From: Trogon surrucura
Taxonomy: Eukaryota > Chordata > Aves > Trogoniformes > Trogonidae
Direction of reading: 5' to 3'
Assembly (NCBI GenBank): GCA_020746105.1
Contig: CM036636.1
Span: 620,001 to 684,000, forward strand
DNA length: 64,000 bases
The notes beneath the pieces are model-generated. The model saw only the letters and a program-made list of their open reading frames with translations, made no database searches and was not told the DNA's origin. The position numbers were made by a program, and so were the translations under genes. Positions within the stretch are counted from its first letter, which is position 1. Every line of letters begins with the position of its first letter. This document shows positions 30,146 to 42,300 of the stretch, in pieces.

Positions 30146-32639
30146 CGGTACCGGCAGGCAGGGGGCAGCACTGACCCCCCCCCGCCGTCGCACAGGGCTG
30201 GGACGGGGCTCTGCTCGCCCCCCCCGGCCCGCAAGGACCCCTCCGGGACCCCCCCTCACCCCACGCCGGGACCCGCGGGGATGGGGCTCAGCACGCTGCC
30301 GCGGAGCGGGGGGGTGGGGAGTGCTTTTTCTTTCCCAAACTTGGGGCGACACCCCTTCGCTACGGGTCCATCTCCCCCGTGAGCAAACCGGGAGGGGTCA
30401 CGGTGAGGGCCGGGGGGGCTGTCCAGCCCCTCTGGTGGAGGCTCACCGGTGGGAATGATGGGGGGGAGCAAGGTGCAGCCCCCACCCGGTCCCACCGGTC
30501 GAGGGCTCTGCAATCCGGCTGACCCAGTGCAGGAGCATCACCACGGGCAAACATGGTGACTGGGCAGGAAAATGGGCTAAAAGGTACCTAAACCGGTGCG
30601 TCCATCACAAACGGTGCTGGGGGGCCCCTCCCTGTGCCCGTTTGTCGCCCGGGGAGCAAACGGCGGAGGCTGGCTGGGAAGAGATGTCCCTGGGCCAGCA
30701 CTTGCTGCCTCCGCTGGGCATATGGTCCGCCGGAGCGGGAAGAAAGGAAGGAGCGTGTCGTAAAATGAGGTGACGGCAGCACCCGGCCCTTGCCGGTGTG
30801 TCCGTTTGGGGATGGAAAGGGAGAAATCAGCCAAGCGTGGAATTCAGCCCCATCCTGGAGCCATCCTGCCCTCCCTGGGCCCCGCTCGCTCGTTGGAGGA
30901 GCTCAGACCAGCCTGATTTGGGCTGTACGTTGTTGGCGAAGCAGCTCCTGTTTCTGCTGCTTTTCCATTTCTGAAGCAAGTTTTTCTCACCCCCATTCTT
31001 GTTCCATTCCCATCTCCACACCTATCCCCACCTCCCCATCTCCATCCCATCCCTTCACCCCATGCCCACCCCTGTCTCTGTCCCCACCCGATCCCCATCC
31101 ATTTTATCCCCACCCCTACCTCCATCCCTGTCTCCTCCCCGTGCCCAATCCCCATCTCCATCCCCATCCATCCCCATCGGGTCTCCACACCTCACCCCCT
31201 TTGGTTTCTCCAAGCCAGAGCTCCCCCAGCTGCATCTTTAACACCAGTGTACCGAAGCGCATCGTTCTCATGGAAAAGGGAGGACTGGGACATGCCCACG
31301 CTCCCTGCCTGGTGCCCTGTGTCCCTGTCATTTCTCCTGGACCGTCCCTGTATGGCTGTGGCGTGGAGCCCCTGCACCGCTGGCACAAGGCTCCAGGGTG
31401 GGCTCAGAGCTGAGGGGGTCCACGCAGGAGCCAACTTTGCCTGAAGGCAGCGAAGAAGAGCCACCCTCTGCCCATTCTGTTCCCTTCGAGCACCCTGTCC
31501 TCAGCAGGAGGTGGTGGCTCTGACCCCCGTTGCCCCAACCATGGTGACAGTAGGGGCCACAGGTGGCAATCCCTGTCCTCCTCTTCCCTCGCAGGGGTGA
31601 GCGGCGGGACATGCCGTGACTCACGGTGATTCACGGGCACGTTTGGTTGTGCCCGGGGGCCCGGCATGGCCCGGCAGCGCAAACAGCCGCACCGCAGCAT
31701 TCGGAGCGTGCTGGAGCCACGGCAGCCCCTCACCCACCGTCCCCTGGCTCTAAATCGGTCTTTTCCACCCCTAAAAGTCCCAGTGCAGCGGATTTTGTGC
31801 ATTTATGGGCCGTATCCTGCTAGGTGCCAGGCCCTCTCAGTGAGCCGTGGGAGAGTGGGAATTGCTCACACCTCCCCGGTCTGGGGCTTGGCCAGAGTTA
31901 CATCCTCGCAAGCAAAAATCTGCATTTGCCAGTGACACTGGTGAGAAAAATAAAGAGCTTGGGCAGGGACCCAGCCATGCAAATGTTCAGGGCTGGCAGG
32001 TGGGGGCAGGACTCGGCCTGGGAACAGGGCCAGAGGGGGAGGGAAAATAGCAAAAAAGCAAGGAAAAAAAAAAAAAGTAAACGAAAAAGGCAATTTTGAA
32101 ACCCTGCATTTCAGCTCCAATTTGTGCCCCGGCTCTGCAACCGGAGAGGAGCCGGGTGCAATGGCCGGGCCGGGGCCAGCGAGGGGCTGCGGGGGAGCCT
32201 GCGGGAATGTCCCTTTCTTCCCACCCTGCAGAACCAGTAATCCCACCCAGAGCTTTCTCTGCTCTGAGCAGAGGGGAAGCCGCAGCGAGCCCTGGCACGA
32301 AGGCGGGGAGAGGGACCCGGTGCTGCCGTGCCTTCAGTGAATGCTCACGCCGAGAGGCACGGAACAAATCTCCCTTCCTCAAGAGACCCGACGACCAAAT
32401 TTCCCCCTTCCCCGTGAGAGCCTGCGGGTGAGAGGAGGGCTGGCTGCTGCCTCCATCGCAGCAAGGGCTCAGAGCCACCCTGGTGCTGAGCACGTCGGGC
32501 TGGGCACGTCGCAGCCCCTCGTCCGAAAAAAGCCGAGCGGGCAGTGCCCGTTCCCTGAGCCAAGTGGACACGCCAGCGAGAGTCCGGCCACCCCCTGAGG
32601 CCTCCTCGAAGGGAGCTGGGGGGACGGATCCGAGGCAGG
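30146..32639. other. Intergenic upstream of NRARP, no gene recognised
   Basis: GC-rich non-coding sequence with a C/T-rich low-complexity patch described separately. No exon, RNA gene or dated repeat is recognised. Confidence 0.5.
30985..31195. repeat. Pyrimidine-rich 'ccccatctccatcc' low-complexity repeat
   Basis: About 200 bases of loose repeats of phrases such as 'ccccatctccatcccatccc' and 'tccccacccctacctccatc', almost free of G on the plus strand. Confidence 0.75.
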
Positions 32640-32720
32640 CGGCGAGGGGGCGTGCCCCCACTTAATTCATTAAAATGTGTCGGAGAGCGTGGGAAAGACG
32701 AGAGCTTTTCTTCCCAGCGC
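32640..32720. promoter_or_regulatory. Candidate RBPJ/homeobox element
   Basis: A perfect RBPJ-type CGTGGGAAA (32688-32696) lies 20 bases from a homeobox-like 'cttaattcattaaaatg', about 3.3 kb upstream of NRARP, at the edge of CpG-rich sequence that runs to about 32860. It is suggestive by position only; the seven-base core is expected by chance several times in a window this size. Confidence 0.3.
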
Positions 32721-32910
32721 CGAGACCTAGCGAAAGGCGCGCGCGAGAGAGCGACCTGCCTGCTCGGCTCCCCGCGAGCCGGGAGGAAGCGCAAAGGTTT
32801 CCTCCGTCGCTGGCCCCCGCCGGTGCTTCGCCTCCCGGCTCTTTGGCAAAGCGGTTGCCGGAACCGTGCTGGGGGAAAAAACACGGGGGGCTTGGCCAGT
32901 GTTGGCCTCC

Positions 32911-33110
32911 CTGGCTGTGGGGATACAGGGATGCAGGGAGGTGGGGATGCGAGGATACAGGGATGTGGGGATGCAGGGATGAGGGGATGTAGGGAGACAG
33001 GGATGTGGAGAATCAGGGATGAGGGATGTGGGGATATGAGGATGCGAGGATTGTGGGGAGGCAGGGATGCAGGGTTCCAGGGATTTGGGGATGTAGGTAG
33101 GGAGGGGCGT
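32911..33110. repeat. 'ggggatgcagggatg' minisatellite
   Basis: About 200 bases of imperfect units of 7-10 bases, 'cagggatg', 'tggggatg' and 'cgaggatg', strongly purine-rich on the plus strand with no clear higher-order period. Confidence 0.85.
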
Positions 33111-35219
33111 CCCCGCAGGGTCTGGGGGCTGTGGTTGCTGGGTGGAAACAGTCTCCCTTACAGAGATCCACCTTCGGGCAGGACCCCTGCCCTGGGGGGC
33201 TGCTTTTGGCAAGGGAGCAGCGGGGAAGGTGCTGTGGGTGTGCTTCAGGGGAAAACCTTCCTCTAATGCTGTCCTGCTTGCAGCAGGGTGCAAGCAGGGG
33301 CTTGGCCGTGGGACTGGTGTCGTGCTGTCCTCATGGACATGTCACACAGTGACCCTTTAGCAACACCTGAGCAAAGCCCCGTGTGAGGCTGAGACCTGCC
33401 AGTCCTGCAGCCAGAAAGCTCCTGAGGCTTGGGTTTTGCAAGAGAAGCTTTGTGCTCCTGCGGTAAGGACACGTGTGCAGGTGTCCCATGTCCTCTGCGG
33501 GGAGAAACATGCCGCGAGCAAAGTGGTTCAGGGAAGGCCTGGGGACAAGGGGAGCTTCCAGGCATCACCATCCTCCTGGGACACCCACAGCCCTGGGGCC
33601 ACCGCAGGAAGGTGGGCTGGGGACTGCTGCTTCCCGCGGATGCTGCTTTGCGTGTTCCCTCCCTCCCAGCCTGTGACAAACAGGATTTAAAATCTGAACG
33701 AAGCTCAAGAACGGTCATAACCCTACGCGTGGTTGTTGTCCTCGGGGAGGGGAAGCAGGTGGGGGCATCCCTGCGTGCCTGGCCCCGGGGCTGGAGGTGA
33801 CGCGGTGCCAGGTGAGGCGGGTTGGGCTGTCACGCTGCAGCTTGGCCTTCCATCATTCTAGTTCCCCATCTTATCAGTCCTTATCCCACTGGGGATGCTA
33901 CAACTCTTCTGGTACAACCTTCAGCCTCTGCTTCTGACAGTGGGAAAATGTTGCTCAGGCAGAAGGCCAACCCCTGGACACTCGCGGAGCTGGTGCGCTC
34001 CTACCCAGTGCCACGGGTCGGGCTTTCTGGCTGTGCCAGTGCCCCAGTGCTGCTGGGCCACCCTGCAGCATTGCCTTGGCCAATGTCACCTCTGCAGCTG
34101 AGCACACGGGCACCAAACTGCCGGGGCTCCAGCCTGTGTTCTGCTAACCCGTCATGGCTGAATGTACCTGGTCTGGTGCACTGGCGATCACCTGGAGGGC
34201 TTCTGGTGCTGGAAAACTGGTGTGTGCAGGGATCAAACATCCATTCTGCAGGTGATGACACAGTTGGAGACACAGACCCTGGTTTTATGTGCCCTGGGCC
34301 AACCTCCCCGTCTTTGAGCCGTAATTACCTTGTCCCGGGCCATCAGGACGAGCTCCAGTATTGAACCTCATGTTGGCACAGGGCTGGGAAATGACCATGT
34401 CCCAAGACACATGGTCCCACGGGCCACTTGCTCAGTTGCACTATGTGGTCCCTTCTTTGCTGTGGCCACAGGGATGGGGGTACCTCTCCCCAAATGCTTC
34501 CCCCAGATGACACGGGACAGCCCACTGGGACTGCGTGACTGCTCTGTGGGACATCCTTGGGGCCGAGGCAGTCCGGGGGGGGGTGACACAGCCATACCCA
34601 CCATGGGACACATGGCAAGGCATGCCTGGTGAGCAGGTAACGAGTTTATTTGCCAGAAAATCATGCCCACGTATCAGCAGGCTGATGGGAAGGGTCTGGT
34701 TGCAGACTATTCCCCAGGGAGCAAACCCCATCCTGATGCAAACCGCCCTCCTCACATGGGCCCGACACCTCTCTGCTCTGCTCCCCCAAGCAAGGGGCCA
34801 GCATGAGTGACCCCAGTCTGTGGGAGCAACCTTTCCGCAGTGCGGGGCAGCACCAGGGGCTGAGCTCGCAGCCAGCTTCAGGCTTGTCAGCCCTGGGTCT
34901 GTGCCCAAATCCACGCCGGTTTGCTTGGAAACGGCAGCCGAGCAACTGGGAGCTTGCTGGGAGCATCCGGCTGGAAGAGCGGCTCCGTGGAGAGGATGGG
35001 CAACAAGTGCAACCCTCGCCCTCCTCCTCCTCCCCTGCCTTAGCAGCTGCCTCAGGGACCCTCCAGCCCTCGTTCAAGGCACAAAGTCAAGCCAGGGAAA
35101 AACCAAGCTGGTTTCTCCGAGCCGGTCAAATACGCGGCGAGGTTTCCGCTCCAGATTACAGGAGGAAGGAAGTTTGCTGGGAAGGGGATGGGGATAAGGT
35201 GGGGGAGAAGGGAGGGAAG
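33111..35219. other. Intergenic, no gene recognised
   Basis: Ordinary non-coding sequence; open frames up to 180 codons without recognisable features. No dated repeat was seen. Confidence 0.5.
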
Positions 35220-35790
35220 CGCATTCCTGCCTGATGAGGAACAATGTTGATATATTCATTTGTAAACTAAAGCTGGCCTGAGTGCCAAACACCTTGTCCC
35301 CTTCAGGCTCTGAAGGATATGCGAGGAGTACACAAGGCGAGGAGAGGAACCGGCCCAATATCCGATGTAGTGTGATTTCTCAGGGCTGAGAGATGCCGCT
35401 CATTCAAGTCTCATTCAGGCTGGCTCGATAAAACAGAGATAAAGCTCTCCCCCGGGGCTCTTTTATCCCAGGGTCATCCTGTGATCCTACCCTGCAGTGC
35501 AGGAGCTGAGCACTGGTGAAGCAACCTGGGGGAAAAGGGCTCTGGGCATGGGCAGCCCCCCCAAGCCCACATCCCCCGAGATGCAGGAGCTGCCCTCCCC
35601 ACACGTGGCCCAACATAAAACCACGGAGGGCTCATTACTGCCCTGATAAACGTCACACCTTCGTATGGCACAGACAATGGGATGTTTTAATTATTATTCT
35701 GCTGAAAGCAGCCAGATAGGGAAACAATATCTAGGCTGATTTAAAAACCTGGTTTAATTCCCTTTGTTCTGTAATCACCATTCAAACCCA
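35220..35790. promoter_or_regulatory. Candidate enhancer, motif-dense block
   Basis: A non-repetitive block with several SOX-like sites ('gaacaatg', 'gacaatggg', 'aaacaata', and 'cctttgttc', a full SOX consensus in reverse), GATA-like sites ('agataaag', 'ttttatcc', 'agatagg') and AT-rich homeobox-like 'ttttaattattattctg'. There is no coding potential. It lies about 6 kb upstream of NRARP. Called by texture and motif density. Confidence 0.4.
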
Positions 35791-37689
35791 GAGAATTTAT
35801 TTCTTCCTGGATGGTGCTCAAGGCTGGTCTGCCGTGGAGTTTGATGTTGACTGTGGCCATGAGTGGAGATGCACAGATCCCAGCCCGGCATCACTTCTTG
35901 CTGGTGGCAGAAAGGGAGAGGTGCTGGGCTGGGTCTCAGCCACTGTTCCCATCCCCAGGAGCTGGATAAGACCCTTTGGGAGCCGTTTCATGCCATGCCC
36001 ACACGTACACGTGACTTACCCTGGGATGATCTCCTAAACGGTGGTGAGCCTGCCCTGGCACAGCCAACTGCCAGCACAAGAGCTCACCCCCAAACCGATG
36101 GAGGTAAAGTCCTAGAGGTGGCCAGGAGGTGACCCTGCCGGGTCACAGGGGTCAGAGGGAGGTGTCCCCTTCCAGGCAGCCATGTGCCCTCCCCATGGTG
36201 AGCGACAAGGTCAGCGTGTCCTGCTGTCCCCTCCACCAGCTCCCTTCCCTGGTGAAAGCGGTGCAGACTGACGTGAAGCCACAGCTCCAAAACTCACCGC
36301 GAGCAAAGCCGGGCGATGCCCACGGGCTGGCTGGAGGTGTTGTTTGGGAGGCTCGGGGCTGCAGCTCTGACCTCCCTGCTCCAGGCCAGGCCAGGGTGAC
36401 TCAGATGTTTGGGTGACTCAGAAGCTCCCCAAAAGGGGGTCTGGTCTCCCGGTGTGGTGAAGCATTGCTCACTGTGGGAGCTGGCAGTGGGAGGCTCTGC
36501 CGTGTTCCTGCTTTGCTTCATGCCCAGTTTCTGCCCTCCCACAGCTAAACCCTGAAGCAACAGGATGCTGACATATGGATGAGTCCGTGTGGAGACCGGG
36601 AGCTTGGGCAGCTCAGCCTCCAGCGCTGGCAGCCTCACCAGTACCCACCACCAGTACCAGAGGAGCCGCTGGTGAAGCATGATCCTTGTCCTCCCTCTGC
36701 TCCAAGGACACTCTCTAGTGTCTCCCCATGCTGCTCCAGGGGAGCTGGGGGTCTGGGTGCCCATGAGGATTTGATAAGGCACAAACCAGGAGCATTAGTG
36801 GAGGAGGTGGCTCAGGCACTGGAGGAGCCGAGGACTATTCTGCAGAGCGTCGAAGGTGATGGCACCACAGTGGGGTGATCATCAGGACGTGCTTCTTGAG
36901 GCATTGAATAGGGACAACGGGAAGACCCCAGAGCCAGAGCACCAGCCCACAGGAGGACATCTTCAAGGGGTACAGCACCCTGCAGCCATGAGGCACTGGA
37001 TGCTCCGGGTGGGTCCTGGGGGTCCCCACATGCTCCTTTCTACAGGTCTCCTGCCGCCCAGCCCAGACACTTGAGGGCTCTGGCAGGCGTTTAATGGAGA
37101 AAATTGTCCTGGTGGTGTCAGGAAGCCTTCCTGCCCCTGAGCAGGGATGAGGAAGGATGGAGGGACAGGGAGTTTCAGAGCTGGTGGCACTGCTGGAGAA
37201 GACACACGCTATGGTCCCCAGTGCCAAGACTGCAGCTGACACACTGGAACCATCTTCCACGTGTGTCCATGTCCAAGTAAGGCCACTGTCCTGTCACCGC
37301 ACCAGAGGTGCCTCGGGCCTCAGCTTCTCAGAAGGAAGGCACTTGCTTCCGACACTGCCATGGGGAGCGGGGGGCAATTTTTAAGCACCTACGCATGGCA
37401 CAAAGGCAGAAAATCTGTCACCATGGGTGCCATTTCCCAGCTCCAAAGCCTGGCTCCAGCATGGGATTCAATGCTGGAGCTCATCCTGATGGCCCAGGAT
37501 GAGGTAATTATGCCTCAAAGATGGGGAAGTTGGCCTAGGGCACGTAAAACCAGGGTCTGTGTCTCCAACTCACTGCATCATCATCCACAAAGTGGATATT
37601 CAGTCCCTACACGCACCAGTTTTCCGGCACCAGAAGCCCTGCAAGCGATGGCCGGTGTACCAGCCAGCGGTGCCAGTTCATGATTCTAT
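35791..37689. other. Intergenic, no gene recognised
   Basis: GC-rich non-coding sequence without recognised exons or repeats. Confidence 0.5.
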
Positions 37690-37845
37690 GACTTAGCAGA
37701 ACACACTTGATCCTCCCTTGTCACCGCCTGGCCCCAAACTGTCACACCACAAGCGTGATAAAAACGACCTGGGGGTAAAAGTGAAGAAATTCCTATCTTG
37801 ATAAAGAGGGAATTAAGAAAAATGCATTAACACCTAGAGAGAGCA
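37690..37845. promoter_or_regulatory. Candidate conserved non-coding element
   Basis: AT-rich non-repetitive patch with 'cctatcttgataaagaggga' (GATA-like pair) and 'attaagaaaaatgcattaac'. No open frame of note. Called by texture only. Confidence 0.3.
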
Positions 37846-40279
37846 CAGGGCTGGAAAACCAGGACATGAAACACAGTTCTTTCAGGTTGTATGAAAAAAT
37901 GCAGAGGACTGAAGAGGGAAATGCAAAGAACCGATGGAAAAATGATGGCCACCGAGGGCAAGATCAGCAGAAGGCATTTTAATCCCATTAGGAGAAATAA
38001 TCCCCGAGGCTGGAGGTGTCCCTGCGCGTGCAGGAAGGTGTGCCGGGCCCTGGGAGCCTCCAGCCAAGTGGGAAAATCCCGCTTTTGCTTCCGCCCATCT
38101 CTGGAAGAAGCAGCCATCTCCTGGGCATGCAGAAAGAGGTGGGGAAGGCGGTGATGGAGGTGGTGGGGAGGGATGGTTTTGCTCAAACAACCCATTTTTG
38201 GGTGGTCAGTCCCAGCACTTTGCACCCACGAGTCTGGGAGGGGGAATGGCAACCAGCCCCCAGGGAAACGCCAGCACCACGGCAGGGCTGGGCTGTGAGG
38301 GCTCCCCAGAGAGCCCACCCTGGAGCCAGGGCATCAGAGGGGACAGATGTGGCCATCCCTGGCTGTGGCTCTGTGGAAAGTGCAGAACCTGCAGACTTCC
38401 AGCATGAGCAGGAGAGGAGAAGAGAGGAGAGGAGAGTCAGAGGTTCAGCGATCCCCCAGAGCCAGCATCCCCACAAAGCAGCAGGAGATGCGGTCCTCAA
38501 GTCCTCCATGTGCTAAGCATGAACATCTCTGGCTGGGGCATTATCATTGAGGCTTCACTTTATGACCCCTAAAACCAGACTAGGAGGAGAGAAAACGTAG
38601 ATTTGGGGCCATCCTACAGCACCTAGTGTCAAAATACTACCCACTGCACTGCAGCACATCCACTTGCAGAGCAATGGCTGGGACTGGGGGGGTCTCACTG
38701 GCACACGAGCACGGTCCGGTGGACACTGCTGTGATGCTGGTGGTGATGCTCAGCCACAGAGGTTTTTCTTCGCAGGCTCCACCAAGTCAAGCACAGGGAA
38801 GGAGGGAAAAGAATGCCCCAACAACCCCGGGAGCTGCTTCTGGTCAGAGCCAGACTCCTACCCCAGCATGTCCTGGTGGGAAGGGGCTAAACTCAGCATC
38901 TCCGTCCTGCCAAAATGGGTCCTTACCTTCACGCACACACAGGGCGAGTGGTGCGTGCTGGCATCTGCCTCCACCTCGTTCATCACTGCGAAGGAGGTGC
39001 CGTTAGTTTATGCTTCCACTTGAAAGAAACGGGGCCCCACGGCAGTGAATAAGGGGTGGTGGGTGGCCCCGGCAGGGCTGCGAGGACAGAGGGGTGGGCA
39101 CAAGGTGGGCACAGGGGAGCTCCCTGCCATGTTCTGATGGAAACCGGGACAAAATAGCACACCGTGACCGGGGACAGTGTCACCAGGGATGCTGTGTCAC
39201 CGTGCTGGGGGGTTGTGCCCACTGCCGGGGCTCGGCAGGGATCACTGAGGAGCAGAGACACTCACAGTGTGGGGACGAGCACCTTTGGGGTCACTTGTAC
39301 CCATGTCCAGGCAGGAGCTTGTGGAAAGAGGGATGTTTAAAGTGGAACAAATCTTTTTATGGCCAAAGGGCTGAGCCAGGGGCGAGATGTCCCTAGGGGG
39401 GGAAGGAGCCCCCGGCCAGGAGCGCTCAGAGAGGGGCAGCGAGTCTCGTGCTGCAGCGAGAGCTGCCCGGGCAGGCACCTGGCTGGCCCGTAAATGCCAC
39501 ACTTCAGCCAAGAGCCCCTCGGGCCCTCTTAGCAATAACATCAGGGCCTGGCAGTTAACCGGGATTAGGGGAGGAATTCTGCAAACGCTCCTCAGTTGCA
39601 GGGTGGAGCGCTTTAAACCCGTCCCGGGACGAGGAGGCATCAGGCGGCAGCACTCGGAGCGGCAGGACCCGCCTGGGTGGGCTCCTCGCAGGTCTGGCCC
39701 CATCTCCCGGCCCCTTCAGCCTCTTCTGAGCGCTGGTCCCACCGGTGACCTCGGGCGCTGATGGTGGTGGGTCCACACGCTTCCCCGGAACACAGAGCGC
39801 CGGGCACGAGGGCAGCTTGATGGACCCACCCAGCAGCTTTGGCACCAACGGGACCCCCCTGCCCCACCGACCACGCTCTGCTGGGGTGTTCCCCGCTCTG
39901 GTGGGTGCCAGCAGGCATCGTGGTGCACCCAGAGGTTTTCCAGCCCTGCAGGACCTCCAGGCTTGCACCCACCCATCGCCTCCGAGGAATGCCAAGAGAG
40001 CTGCCGGGAGAGCAGACCAGGGTGAGAGGGCACGCTGGGGACGGGTCGTGGTGTGACACATGTCACACAGCCAGGGGAGCGCCCTGGGCACGGGCAATGC
40101 TCTCTCCCATGTGTGTGTGTGGGGGGTGCATGCAGTTTCTGGCTCCCCTCCATGAGTGACCTGGCAGAGGGGCACCAGGGTGAAGGGTGCTGGGGTCTGA
40201 TGGGTGCCTGGGTGGCTTCAGAGAGCTCTGCTGCCCTCTCACCATGCCCAGACTGGAAGGAGGCAGAAATAACACAAAG
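37846..40279. other. Intergenic between NRARP upstream region and EXD3, no gene recognised
   Basis: Mostly GC-rich non-coding sequence. It contains a short (ggaga)n-type microsatellite (38409-38436) and a mixed-composition patch near 39490-39620 with 'ctcttagcaataacatcagg', which may be regulatory. Confidence 0.45.
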
Positions 40280-40303
40280 GATCTGTTCCCCAGCCGTGGC
40301 TGA

Positions 40304-40309
40304 TTTAAT
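40304..40309 (-). terminator. EXD3: EXD3 poly(A) signal candidate (ATTAAA)
   Basis: An ATTAAA variant on the minus strand, 200 bases after the EXD3 stop codon. No AATAAA is closer, so the 3'UTR is probably about 220-230 bases. Confidence 0.5.
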
Positions 40310-40511
40310 GATCTCATGGAGGCCACATATTTTTGGGCTGTCATGAGCCATCATTGCAAATGTGACAGTCCCCTCAATGGCAGACCCCAAAATGAGAGCT
40401 CCCTCCTTTTCCAGCTTCACACCACAAACCCACGGCCCAAAACCCACTGAGGTTTACTGGAAGCACGTCCCCTGCAGTCCCCGTCCCACCACGGAGCCCC
40501 CACGTCCCCCC

Positions 40512-40828
40512 TCAGCTCAGCTTGTAGATGCTCTGCTCATCCTCGGCGGCGACAAGAACATCCTGAAACTGGGAGACGACGCGGCCGAAATGAGACCCTT
40601 CCCAAAACACCTTCCCGCAGCGGGTGCAGCAGTAGAAGTCGGTGAGGTCGGTTTTGTCGAGCACCCCGGGGGGAATGGCGGCGACCTGAAGGACCGTGCC
40701 CCCCGGCAGTGCCGCCGTCGTCCCGCGCTGCTCCAGCCCCTCTGGCTGCTCGCCGGGGGTGGTGTCACCGGGCTGAGCTGCGGCATCACAGCTCTGGCCA
40801 GGCTTGTCCTCGCTCCTCAGCAGGCAGC
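40512..40828 (-). CDS. EXD3: EXD3 last coding exon (Mut7-C zinc-ribbon end)
   Basis: The exon encodes 105 residues after the acceptor TCTCCCTGCAG and ends EDEQSIYKLS-stop. The segment TDFYCCTRCGKVFWEGSHFG matches human EXD3 RCFYCCTGCGKVFWDGSHLG, part of the C-terminal Mut7-C RNase/zinc-ribbon domain, and GGTVLQVAAIPPGVL matches human DGTRLQLAGVPVGVL. EXD3 is the vertebrate relative of C. elegans MUT-7, with a DEDD 3'-5' exonuclease domain followed by Mut7-C. Only the C-terminal end is present here. The phase (1 nt carried from the previous exon, then GC) joins exactly to the exon at 48721-48814. Confidence 0.95.
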
Positions 40829-42239
40829 CTGCAGGGAGAGGAGACAGCAGATAAACTGTCGGGCACTGGTGTGAAGAGCGGGGTCTGTACTTAGCCATGG
40901 GAACGATCCTAGTGAGGGGTTTGCCTTCCCTGCAGGGAGTCCAGGCTCTGCCCTGCATCCTGGGAAAAAGCATCCCATGAATTTGGGAGAAGGCTGACAC
41001 CAGCATCCGCCAAGTGCCTGCCCTGAGCACGGCACCCGTGCAGCCTCGTGCTCCCTCGCAGCCACCCAGCATCTCCTGCAGCTTCTCCTCTGTGTCCTTC
41101 TGCTGCCCGGTCTTGGGATCTATTCCAGCCTGGGTACCTGCACCAGTGCTGCTGCTGTACTGGGTGCAATGGGTTTGCCTCTGTGTGCCAGGTTGGGCAT
41201 GGCTGCTCTCTGAGATGAGCTGTATCCCCGGCCTCTGGCTGCAGTACAGGGTGAGCAAACAGCACGGGAAACCCTTACTGCTCCTTTAATTAAAACCCCA
41301 CCATTAATAGCTGTCTGTCCTGCTCATGCCACCCCTGAGTCTCCTGGCCTGCCCAAGGACACCGGGTGTTGGGGTACATGGGACACCCATCATGTAACCC
41401 AGGCAGATGTGGGGCCATGTCCCGAGAGCCGACCCCAAGCCCCAGTGCACAGTCGGGTCGCTGCTGTCGCCAAGCGAGTGCCATGAACCCCACGGTGTTT
41501 TGGGCAGCTCGGTGCAGGCTCTTGGTGCTCATGGCTGGGGCGCGGCAGGTGGGAGACCCTGGCTGCTGTTATTGCTGTGGGATGACTCAATTTCAGCAGG
41601 GGGACACTTGTCTTGGCATCAATGAAAACAATGAAAGGCACCCTGACCGCTCCAGCAGCACCTCAGCAGACGAGCAGCTGCACCCAGGGTCAGGGCTGTC
41701 CGTGGAGATGTTCTCAGGGTGGTTTTGGAGACCAGCCCTGGCCGCCCTGCTCACCGATGTGCCTTTCCTTCATCCTCTGCATCCTCTTGGGACACCAGCA
41801 TCTATTCTTGGAGAAAAGCCAGTGACCTCCGTTTCCCAATTTCTCCAGTTTTCATCATGTGAAGTACCCGGGCTGCTCTCAGGAGACCCCTGAGCCGGCT
41901 GGAGCGGTGACACGGAGGAAAAGCCCCGTTGTGGCAGACCCCTGGGTGGGAGGCAGGAGCTCTGCCCTCAGCCCATCTCTGCCTCCCTCCCTCTTGGTCT
42001 ACATGAGGGCGCAGGGCAGCCTTGGGTAGCGCATGCAGGGACCAGCTCGCTGAGGAGGTCGCGCTGCAGGCTGCATCCCCAAGCATGTGAATCACAGGCT
42101 CCCTGCAAAACCCTCAGCCATCACTTGTTTTTCTTTGGTTTATAACACACGGACACAAACCAGTCTTTCTTCCCCTTTTCTCTCAAGCACCGGACCTCTG
42201 CATCTGCCGCCAGGATCCCGACGGGAGGGACATCTACCT

Positions 42240-42300
42240 TGGTTTTGATTTCTAGATCCAGCTGTAATTGAAATTACACTGCCTGCAGTCAGCGCTGATG
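42240..42300. promoter_or_regulatory. Candidate element with paired homeobox site
   Basis: Contains TAATTGAAATTA (42265-42276), two inverted TAAT cores four bases apart, the layout of a paired-homeodomain dimer site, next to 'gatccagctgtaattg' and 'gcagtcagcgctgatgg'. Inside the last EXD3 intron. Motif call only. Confidence 0.3.

Noticed and set aside
29381-30352. Minus-strand open frame of 323 codons of Ala-Glu-Pro-Ser-Arg repeats
   Set aside because: It is a translation of the GGCTC pentamer array and the NRARP 5' region; the array is open in many frames by construction.
40362-40874. Plus-strand open frame of 170 codons
   Set aside because: Antisense shadow of the EXD3 last coding exon.
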